From the NCBI RefSeq assembly GCF_004834005.1, contig NZ_STFF01000006.1, forward strand, positions 62,001-126,000: a DNA stretch of 64,000 nucleotides, read 5' to 3'. Made by a program: the position numbers and the translations under genes. Position 1 is the stretch's first letter; each line of letters opens with the position of its first letter. Positions 8,361-15,511 of this stretch are shown here, one piece after another. The DNA comes from Niastella caeni (GTDB lineage Bacteria > Bacteroidota > Bacteroidia > Chitinophagales > Chitinophagaceae). The notes beneath the pieces are model-generated. The model searched no databases. It saw only the letters and a list, made by a program, of their open reading frames with translations, and was not told the origin of the DNA.

Positions 8361-8456
8361 GAATCGTCCATGACAAAATTTTCATCTGACACCAGGGATA
8401 TGAAAATTTTGACATAGTAAGATCCATCTGGCCAAAACCCAATAAAAAATTCTCAG
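8361..8456 (+). promoter_or_regulatory. Leader hairpin element, copy A
   Basis: First of three copies of a conserved leader (others: 18374-18475 and 20340-20437, minus strand). Read toward the gene: GAATCG, then stem arm CCATGACAAAATTTTCAT (8368-8385), a 12-base loop, second arm ATGAAAATTTTGACAT (8398-8413, one mismatch), then TAAGATCCATCTGGCC and an A-rich stretch. GGCCAAAA ends 19 bases before the ATG at 8457, exactly as in the other copies. No T-tract follows, so it is not an intrinsic terminator. It probably acts in the mRNA leader or as a DNA site. Confidence 0.75.
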
Positions 8457-9056
8457 ATGAAACAATTACTGCTCTTTTCGGGGTTCCTTTTGCTGAGTTG
8501 CTCCCTTGCAGCTCAAAAGAAAAAGTCGCTTTTCAATGGTAAAGATCTTACCGGGTGGACCATCCACGGCACTGAAAAATGGTATGTAGATAACGGGGAA
8601 CTGGTGTGTGAAAGCGGTCCCGACAAAGAATACGGCTATTTGAGCACCAATGAAAAATATAAAAACTTCGAGCTTACGCTGCAGTTCAAGCAGGAAGCGA
8701 ATGGGAACAGCGGGGTCTTTTTCCGCTCCGCCATTGAAGGAGTAAAGATCAGTGGCTGGCAGGTAGAAGTGGCCCCCTTGAATGCGCATACGGGGGGTAT
8801 TTATGAATCGTACGGCCGCGGCTGGATCATTCAGCCCAAGCCGGAAGATGAGCAATGGCTAAAGCCAGGCGAGTGGAATACATTAAATATTAAGGTCATC
8901 AATGATGAAGTAACTACCTGGTTAAATGGTCACCAGATGATTTACCTGAAAGATGAAAAAGTAGGCCAGGGTGATGGTTTTATTGCGTTACAGATCCATT
9001 CGGGCGGGGGTATCAAGGTACGGTGGAGGGAGATAAGGATTAAGGTGAAAAGGTGA
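8457..9056 (+). CDS. Secreted DUF1080 (3-keto-disaccharide hydrolase-like) protein
   Basis: The 199-residue protein begins with a signal peptide (residues 1-19, cleavage near SLAAQ). The rest is one DUF1080 domain, a concanavalin-like beta-sandwich: SLFNGKDLTGW at the N-terminus, then WYVDNGELVCESG, GNSGVFFRS, WQVEV and GFIALQIHSGGGIKVRWREIRIK at the end. Members of this family cleave 3-keto-glycosides made by sugar 3-dehydrogenases, or act as carbohydrate-binding modules. No dehydrogenase is adjacent. Its leader carries the same hairpin element as two genes of the 9-26 kb sugar operon, which suggests shared control with it. It ends facing the operon's last gene. Confidence 0.85.
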   Translation: MKQLLLFSGFLLLSCSLAAQKKKSLFNGKDLTGWTIHGTEKWYVDNGELVCESGPDKEYGYLSTNEKYKNFELTLQFKQEANGNSGVFFRSAIEGVKISGWQVEVAPLNAHTGGIYESYGRGWIIQPKPEDEQWLKPGEWNTLNIKVINDEVTTWLNGHQMIYLKDEKVGQGDGFIALQIHSGGGIKVRWREIRIKVKR

Positions 9057-9210
9057 CCCTATCAACTTATCAACATTTTCATCGCTTATACAACCCTTGA
9101 GCACAAACGGTCGTCAATATATAATTACCAGCTCCCTTTTTAACCCGTTTTGGATCCGTTTCAGGTAAGCTTTGAGACCACAGGCTTAAAGTATTACTTT
9201 TTAAGAGGGT

Positions 9211-9245
9211 GGGTCCGCCGGTTGGCGGAGCCCAGCCTTTTTTTT
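9211..9245 (+). terminator. Intrinsic terminator after the DUF1080 gene
   Basis: GGGTCCGCC-GGTT-GGCGGAGCCC forms a strong GC stem with one bulge, followed after AGCC by eight T residues on the plus strand. This is the expected form of a factor-independent terminator, about 155 bases after the DUF1080 stop. A second perfect hairpin (GAAGCCGGT/ACCGGCTTC, 9257-9276) lies next to it and may serve the minus-strand operon end. Confidence 0.7.
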
Positions 9246-9289
9246 GGCAGGAAGTGGAAGCCGGTTGACCGGCTTCACCTTTCCAAAGC

Positions 9290-10762
9290 TTACTTCACTA
9301 CCAACGTCTGTATCGAATGCGGTTCACTGGTTACCTTAACAGCCCTGTCTTTTACCCACAGCAAATAATCTTTTTTATCGTCAGTTTTATTCATTACAAC
9401 CACGGCGATCGTTCCATCAGTATTGCGGAAAGCCGTAGCCAGCAATTTATCGTTGGTTGCCGAGCAGGCAATGCGTTTGGCGCCCGGACGAATGAATTTT
9501 GAAAAATGGCCGATGTAATAATAAATGTTGGTATAAGTTAAAGCACCGGTTTGGGTATTGCCATGCACGGGAGCAAAACACTGATTGCCCGCATGGTTGG
9601 GACCACCTTTTTCATCGAGCAAAACATTCCAGTCGGTCCAGCCTGCTGTGCCGGCGTTAAAATCATTGATCATAGCCTGGCCGTACCGCTCACCCAATGC
9701 CCAGTCATGCACTTTGTTTGCCTCGTAATGTTCTATGCAACCTTCTGTAAAAAGCAGGTTTTTATCAGGGAAGGCCTGATAGGCGAGGCGAACCTTGTCG
9801 TACCGGGCGCCGCCTGTGCTAAAGCTCTCATACCAGTGAAATCCCATTCCCCAAATATATTTTGCCGCTTCGGGGTCCTGTAAAATGGCACTGGCCCGTT
9901 GGTAAACGAAGTCGCGGTTCCAATCCCATATGATCACCTTTTTATTGCCCATACCATTTTTATGCAGGGTTGGGCCCAGGTAGTATTTTACAAAGTCCTT
10001 TTCCTCTTCGGCTGTGAACTGGCACGATTCCCAGGGTGATGCGGACATTGCTTCATTTTGAACCGTTAATCCCCATACCGGCACACCTTCCTTTTGCAAG
10101 GCGTTTATATACCTTACAAAGAAGTTGGCCCAGCTTTGCCTGTACTCAGGCAACAATTTGCCACCTTTTTGTACAACCTTTGTATCCTTCATAAATGCCG
10201 GCGGGCTCCAGGGCGAAGCGTACAGGGTTAGCCTGCCACCTGTGGCCGCCATCGCTTCTTTTATGAAAGGAATGCGATACTTTTTATCATGGCTGATATC
10301 AAAAGTTTTCAATTCCTTATCCCCTTCTTTTACATAACTGTAGGTCTCACTCGAAAAGTCGCAGCTTTGTATAGATGTACGGGCAAGCGTATAACCAATT
10401 CCTTTGTCCCTGTCGAAATAAGCGGTGAGAAACTCCTTTTGCTTGTCTTTTGGCAATTTGTAAAAGGTTTCTGCCGAGGCATCTGTTAAAGCGCCACCAA
10501 TGCCTAACAATGTCTGGAAGGTATAGCCAGGATCAACAAAAACCGACAGCTCTTCATCGGGCTGAAGCTTTGCAGAAATTGGCAATGTTCCTGTTTTCGC
10601 CAGCCGGTAATCGGTGTTTTGTGCGGTAGTATAAACAATAACTTCTTTTCCGTTAACAGGCAAGGCCGCCATTGCTGCCTTTTTGTTTTGGGCAGGCAAC
10701 AGATTTATACCCGCAGCACCTGAAGCGACCAATGCCAGATATAATTTAAATTGCTTATTCAT
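9290..10762 (-). CDS. GH30 glycoside hydrolase, paralogue 1
   Basis: Secreted retaining glycosidase, 490 residues from ATG 10762; an earlier in-frame start at 10828 would overlap the upstream gene and lacks a signal peptide. Residues 1-25 are a signal sequence. The GH30 barrel shows the general acid/base Glu237 in TVQNEAM and nucleophile Glu340 in LLFTEGC, plus the family blocks GIGGALTDA and YASPWSPPAFMK. The usual NEP motif reads NEA here. Family members hydrolyse beta-1,6-glucan, glucosylceramide or beta-xylan/fucoside links. It is the last gene of the operon, 16 bases behind the glycan-binding protein, and is a clear paralogue of 12279-13766 but without its lipobox, so it may be periplasmic rather than surface-anchored. 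Confidence 0.88.
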   Translation of the reverse strand: MNKQFKLYLALVASGAAGINLLPAQNKKAAMAALPVNGKEVIVYTTAQNTDYRLAKTGTLPISAKLQPDEELSVFVDPGYTFQTLLGIGGALTDASAETFYKLPKDKQKEFLTAYFDRDKGIGYTLARTSIQSCDFSSETYSYVKEGDKELKTFDISHDKKYRIPFIKEAMAATGGRLTLYASPWSPPAFMKDTKVVQKGGKLLPEYRQSWANFFVRYINALQKEGVPVWGLTVQNEAMSASPWESCQFTAEEEKDFVKYYLGPTLHKNGMGNKKVIIWDWNRDFVYQRASAILQDPEAAKYIWGMGFHWYESFSTGGARYDKVRLAYQAFPDKNLLFTEGCIEHYEANKVHDWALGERYGQAMINDFNAGTAGWTDWNVLLDEKGGPNHAGNQCFAPVHGNTQTGALTYTNIYYYIGHFSKFIRPGAKRIACSATNDKLLATAFRNTDGTIAVVVMNKTDDKKDYLLWVKDRAVKVTSEPHSIQTLVVK

Positions 10763-10778
10763 AATCTTTCTAAAATGC

Positions 10779-12266
10779 TTATTTAAAATCAAATGCGGAA
10801 GCAGTAATACCCGTGGTCCCCAAATCATTCCCTCCTCCCCTTACTGTGATATAGTACGTACCACCGGAAGGCAGGGTAATGGTGCCGCCATTTCCATTAC
10901 AGCTTATGGCAGAAAGCTGCGCGTTAAAAGGAGACACGCCGCAACCAAGCCACGTATTTAAACTGAGTAACATCTTCGCGGCAGGGTCCCAGCCGGTTGT
11001 AACATCCTGGCCGTCCTGTGGTTTTTTCTGTGATAACCATACTTCAAACCACACATTGCTTGCACCCGATCCCTGCACATGCATATCGATCTTATATTGC
11101 CGGTGCCCATACAAACGTACTTCCTGGTAAACACCGGCCTGGTTCCAATTCCCATTTCCTCCTTTGTAAAGAATAGAACCTGCTTGCGTATTGATAGTTG
11201 CAGTTACATCATTGCTCCAGGAAAGATTTACCGGAACCCATTTGGTAATATCGGCAAGCAAATTCACCCGGGGAGCAAACAAGGCAAGAATATCATCTGC
11301 ATTAAAATATACAACGATCTTATTTCTATTCGCATCAATTGGAAATTTGGAATTAGTGATCGTTAATCCCAATGCAACTACTGAGCCTGCGTACTGCGAT
11401 AATTTGGCAATGCTTATCTTAGGCATTGCAGTTCCCTGAAGCATACCATTTTTATCGCTCATCGTTACACTGTTATTAAATGTGTAATCCGCTGCATTCA
11501 GGGCCACGGTATTGGAAGGTAATTTACCGGCGCTTATCAAACCGGGAATTGCACTGTTGTCGACTGTTACGGTGGCAGACGATGTAGCCAGGTCGGCAAT
11601 ACCGCCGCGCAGCACCGGAATGGAACAATTAACTGTATTGGTAATGGTGTCTATCGTATAACTATTATCATCCAGCGCCACTACGCTATTACTTCCATTG
11701 GTAACGCCCGGAAAATATACCTGGCTAACGAGTGAATCAACAGGAAAATAGATCACCACTTTATTTGCGGAGGTATTTACTTCAAATTTATCTGCATATT
11801 TCACAACAACTCCCAGCGCTGCATATTTGCCGCTGTATTTGCTCAAATTGGCCACTTTAATTTTTGGCGTGATCGCCCCTTTCATTATGCCGTTTGTGTA
11901 AGCAATGGTATCCGCAGTTGCCAACTCGTAATCTGATGGGTCAAGGGCTACTGTGTTTGCAGGAAGCTTACCCGATTGTATAAGTGCCTGAATGCTGGTG
12001 GTATCTGCCCCTGCATACACGGCGAAAGCAGCAAAATCAGAAAAGCCGCCACGGTAAACGGTTACCGGGAAACTGATCGAATTTTTCACCGTATCAATAC
12101 TGTAATTGCCCAGTGCGGCAACAATTCCATCCTCATCGGGAAAGTATACTTTACCGCTCTCTTTTGTTTCGTTGCCTCCATAATCTTCGGGTCTGCAACC
12201 CAAAAACACAGAGAGAAACAAGGTGAACAGCATGACCGGTAAGGAAGGAAGTATTTTATTTTTCAT
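10779..12266 (-). CDS. Surface glycan-binding lipoprotein with two DUF1735-like repeats
   Basis: The 495-residue lipoprotein has a signal peptide with lipobox FLGC (Cys24). Two homologous repeats follow, at ~39-174 and ~182-325, each running KVYFP/QVYFP...GGFSDFA/GGIADLA...SGKLPANTVAL/AGKLPSNTVAL...KIVVYF; this is the BT_3987/DUF1735 type of immunoglobulin-like domain found in surface glycan-binding proteins. Residues ~330-495 form a separate beta-rich region resembling a galactose-binding or carbohydrate-binding module. It lies between the two GH30 genes (12 and 16 bases away), the position of SusE/SusF-like binding proteins, and probably holds the polysaccharide at the cell surface for the upstream GH30. 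The ligand is not known. Confidence 0.8.
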   Translation of the reverse strand: MKNKILPSLPVMLFTLFLSVFLGCRPEDYGGNETKESGKVYFPDEDGIVAALGNYSIDTVKNSISFPVTVYRGGFSDFAAFAVYAGADTTSIQALIQSGKLPANTVALDPSDYELATADTIAYTNGIMKGAITPKIKVANLSKYSGKYAALGVVVKYADKFEVNTSANKVVIYFPVDSLVSQVYFPGVTNGSNSVVALDDNSYTIDTITNTVNCSIPVLRGGIADLATSSATVTVDNSAIPGLISAGKLPSNTVALNAADYTFNNSVTMSDKNGMLQGTAMPKISIAKLSQYAGSVVALGLTITNSKFPIDANRNKIVVYFNADDILALFAPRVNLLADITKWVPVNLSWSNDVTATINTQAGSILYKGGNGNWNQAGVYQEVRLYGHRQYKIDMHVQGSGASNVWFEVWLSQKKPQDGQDVTTGWDPAAKMLLSLNTWLGCGVSPFNAQLSAISCNGNGGTITLPSGGTYYITVRGGGNDLGTTGITASAFDFK

Positions 12267-12278
12267 ATAGCTTATTTG

Positions 12279-13766
12279 TTATTCAATAATGATCGTTTGA
12301 ATACTATGCGCATTTGAAGTATGGCCCGCCCAAAAACCATTTGACCAAACATGATAATTAATATTGTTTTCGCTCCGGTTCAATACAACAACTGCCATTT
12401 TTCCATCTTTATTTATAAAAGCCGTTGTTTGTAAAGCACTTCGGTTACTCACAGCGCTTATGCGTTTCGCTCCCGGGCGAATAAATTTCGAGAACTGACC
12501 AATGTACCAGAATTCATCCCTGATATTTATTTTGCCGGTAACGGTGTTTCCAATGATGGGGGCATAACTAACATTACCAACATGACTGGGACCGCCATTT
12601 TGATCAAGCAGCATGTTCCAGTCGCACCAGGCCCTGATGCCGTTGTTTAAATCGTTCAGAATATTATTGCCATACAGCTCGCCAAGCGCCCATTTGTTAT
12701 TTTCATAAAAAGCAGTTTTGCCCATACTGCCTTCGGTAAAGATCAGGTTCAGATCAGGAAATGCCTTATTCACCTGTAATACATTGTCATACATCGGCGG
12801 CTCATTTGTCCACGTTTCATACCAGTGCAGGCCGGCTCCCCACACGTATTTTGCCGCCTGTGGGTCTTTTAGGATAGTGCTTACATATTGAAACACCAGG
12901 TCGCGGTTGTGGTCCCATACAATTATCTTTTTACCGGAAAAATTGTTTTTTGTAAAGGCGGGCCCCAAACCATTTTTAATAAAATCCCTTTCCTCTTCCG
13001 CGCTAAAGAGACACGATTCCCAGGGAGCGTTGTTCATTGGCTCATTCTGAACCGTAACACCCCAAACCGGAACACCTGCGGCATCGTATGCCTGCATAAA
13101 CTTTACAAAGTAATCGGCCCACACCGGGTAAAATTCTTTTTTCAACCTGCCCCCATGCAGCATATCATTATTGTCTTTCATCCATGCCGGCGGGCTCCAG
13201 GGGCTAGCCAATAAAGTAAGCTGACCATTCAACTTATCATTCGCCTTTTTTATTAATGGGACCTTATACTGCAGATCATGATCTATGGAAAATGACTGAA
13301 GCGAAACATCATTATTCTTTACATAAGTGTATGATTCGCTTGAAAAATCGCAACTATTCATATTGGTCCTTCCAAAGGTGTAGCCAATGCCATGCTGAGC
13401 ATCATAATAAGCAGTAAGAATGGAATCCTGAGCCGCCTGGGGAAGTTTTGCAAATGTTTCTGCAGCGGCATCTGTAAGCGCACCGCCAAAACCTATAATG
13501 CTTTGAAATTGACGGGATGGATCTATAAAAATACATACATCCGTTTCCAGTGGTTGTGCTTTTGGCTCAAAACCAATTGTTGCCCTTTGAGTTATTTTCT
13601 CATTGGTGCCTTTTGTTGTTGAATAAACAATCCCTTTTGAATCCCAGCGGATCTCTTTTATTGAGGAAGAATCACTTATTTCAGCCTTCTTCCTGCAACC
13701 TGGCAGTGAAAACACGAACAATGCCGGGAGCATGATCATTAAAGCAAACAATGTTTTATTTTCCAT
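12279..13766 (-). CDS. GH30 glycoside hydrolase, paralogue 2 (lipoprotein)
   Basis: The 495-residue protein has a lipoprotein signal (SLPGC, Cys24), so it is probably anchored on the outer surface. The GH30 catalytic barrel carries acid/base Glu242 in TVQNEPM and nucleophile Glu345 in LIFTEGS, with GFGGALTDA and LASPWSPPAWMK blocks. It is similar throughout to the protein at 9290-10762. A surface-anchored GH30 next to a SusC/SusD pair and a glycan-binding lipoprotein resembles beta-1,6-glucan utilisation loci of gut Bacteroides, where the GH30 acts as an endo-beta-1,6-glucanase; that substrate is inference. It sits 25 bases behind the upstream susD gene. Confidence 0.9.
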   Translation of the reverse strand: MENKTLFALMIMLPALFVFSLPGCRKKAEISDSSSIKEIRWDSKGIVYSTTKGTNEKITQRATIGFEPKAQPLETDVCIFIDPSRQFQSIIGFGGALTDAAAETFAKLPQAAQDSILTAYYDAQHGIGYTFGRTNMNSCDFSSESYTYVKNNDVSLQSFSIDHDLQYKVPLIKKANDKLNGQLTLLASPWSPPAWMKDNNDMLHGGRLKKEFYPVWADYFVKFMQAYDAAGVPVWGVTVQNEPMNNAPWESCLFSAEEERDFIKNGLGPAFTKNNFSGKKIIVWDHNRDLVFQYVSTILKDPQAAKYVWGAGLHWYETWTNEPPMYDNVLQVNKAFPDLNLIFTEGSMGKTAFYENNKWALGELYGNNILNDLNNGIRAWCDWNMLLDQNGGPSHVGNVSYAPIIGNTVTGKINIRDEFWYIGQFSKFIRPGAKRISAVSNRSALQTTAFINKDGKMAVVVLNRSENNINYHVWSNGFWAGHTSNAHSIQTIIIE

Positions 13767-13791
13767 AATAGTTTTTTAAACTGTTATTCGT

Positions 13792-15486
13792 TTACCATCC
13801 TGAATTTTGAGCCCAGCCGGTTTTGGTAATTTCATCCTGCGGTACAGGATACCAATTCATTTTGTCTTCAAAAACCCTGTTCTCCAGCTTTGTAACAGTA
13901 TAACTGTATGTACTGCCATTTTTAATGATCTCTATACGGTTCACAGGCTTATTTAAATGGGTAGTTCCCCCTTTCCATCTGCGTACATCCCATAAACGCT
14001 GGTCTTCAAAACCCAACTCCACATTGCGTTCATGTTGTATGCTTTGCTGGTTAAGCTGTGCCGCAGTCAATGAAGGCATTTGCACACGCTGCCTCACCAA
14101 ATTCACCGCCTGCAATGCCGTCATGCCATAATTTTTAGGATCTGCCGTTGCCCCATATGCATTGTACATAGCTTCCCCATAATCGAGTAATATTTGTCCA
14201 TACCGGAAATAGATCCAGGTGTGTGCGGCAGATGTGCCGGCTACCAGGTTCACCGACTGGTTCACCCATTTTGAAAGATAATAGCCGGTTTTGGTTGCAT
14301 TCAGCATTGGCAGTCCACTGTTACCCCCCCTGAATGTTTCAATAGCCGTAGAAGAAAATGTAACGCCATTATATACCACGGTGGCGGCCATACGTGGGTC
14401 ACGGTTTGCATAGGGATTTTCAGCATCGGTAGCATTTGACCAGTCAAAAGCCCTTGCACCGGTAATATTACCGTTATTATCTTTTTGAAGCACCTCAAAC
14501 TGATCTACAAAATTTTGTGTTGGGGTAATGCTGTTGCCATCGCTATTCAGAAACACAATGGGGAAGTTGCCTCTTTCAACGTTGTTGGTATTGCCATAAC
14601 GCCGGTAAAAGATCAGTTCATTGGAACTGCCATTATTGGCGCCAAACAAATTTGCATAATTTGCATCCAGCGAATACCCATTCGATGCAATAACTTCATG
14701 AAATGCATCCGCCGCATCGGCCCAGGTGGCCGTAGCGCCGGCCTCCCTGAACAATGGGCTTGCCCCATACAACAATGCTTTTGCTTTCAATGTTTTTATA
14801 GCGCCGGAGGTTACACGGCCCTGGCTGTACCAGGAATAGGGCGACAGGTTTGAAGGGATAATGGTAGCCGCAGAATCACATAAAGCAACAATGTATTTGA
14901 TGCATTCATCAACCGTATTGCGCGGCAAGTTTTTCCAGGTAGCCGCATCGTCATAGTTCAAAGGCTGGTTCATAATGGGCACACCTGCATACCGCTTTAC
15001 CAGATCAAAATAAAAGAACGCTTTCAGGAACAGCACTTCGCCCTGCATGAACTTTACATTGTTTCGTGCATTGAACCAGGCCGATGAATCGGAAGTGGTA
15101 ATCTGCCCTTTGATATATTCTATATTAACCTTTTCTTTATTGGCCAGATAAAGATTTGCCTGTCTGATGCCATTAAAGTTCCGCCACCACGAACCATCGG
15201 GATTGTTGTATTGATTCCAGATGCCATTGTTAAAGGTGTGCGACGCCCAACTGATATTCGTTGCTTCTGCATTCTCTGTTACAGCTTCATAATCCAGCAA
15301 CGAAAAGCCATCGGGCAAATAACTATAAACATTCCATACCGCCTGCTGGGCATAGTTGTAATTGGTGTACAGGTCATCGGGCGATACATAGGTTTTTACT
15401 TCATTCACCTCCAGGTAATTCTTTTTACAGGACACACCTGTAAAGAGCATGGCGAATAATGATATAATGACAGCAAGTTTCTTCAT
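13792..15486 (-). CDS. SusD/RagB-family outer-membrane lipoprotein 1
   Basis: The 564-residue lipoprotein (lipobox TGVSC, Cys20) is the binding partner of the adjacent SusC-type receptor, whose gene ends 25 bases upstream. The N-terminal half has the TPR-like helices of SusD proteins (NGIRQANLYL, RNNVKFMQGEVLFLKAFFYFDLVKRYAGVPIM), and the C-terminus ends with the usual LWDVRRWKGG, NPVDEITKTGWAQNSGW-like closing block. It caps the receptor barrel and delivers oligosaccharides to it. Length is normal. Its closest operon neighbours are the GH30/glycan-binding genes, so it probably handles the glucan-derived oligosaccharides. Confidence 0.92.
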   Translation of the reverse strand: MKKLAVIISLFAMLFTGVSCKKNYLEVNEVKTYVSPDDLYTNYNYAQQAVWNVYSYLPDGFSLLDYEAVTENAEATNISWASHTFNNGIWNQYNNPDGSWWRNFNGIRQANLYLANKEKVNIEYIKGQITTSDSSAWFNARNNVKFMQGEVLFLKAFFYFDLVKRYAGVPIMNQPLNYDDAATWKNLPRNTVDECIKYIVALCDSAATIIPSNLSPYSWYSQGRVTSGAIKTLKAKALLYGASPLFREAGATATWADAADAFHEVIASNGYSLDANYANLFGANNGSSNELIFYRRYGNTNNVERGNFPIVFLNSDGNSITPTQNFVDQFEVLQKDNNGNITGARAFDWSNATDAENPYANRDPRMAATVVYNGVTFSSTAIETFRGGNSGLPMLNATKTGYYLSKWVNQSVNLVAGTSAAHTWIYFRYGQILLDYGEAMYNAYGATADPKNYGMTALQAVNLVRQRVQMPSLTAAQLNQQSIQHERNVELGFEDQRLWDVRRWKGGTTHLNKPVNRIEIIKNGSTYSYTVTKLENRVFEDKMNWYPVPQDEITKTGWAQNSGW

Positions 15487-15511
15487 ACACTATATGATTG
15501 TATTGTGTGTA

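Noticed and set aside
8221..8442. 73-residue minus-strand open frame
   Set aside because: It overlaps leader copy A, has no recognised domain or signal, and no plausible ribosome-binding site.
10763..10828. Earlier start for the first GH30 gene
   Set aside because: It would overlap the upstream gene and put charged residues before the signal peptide.
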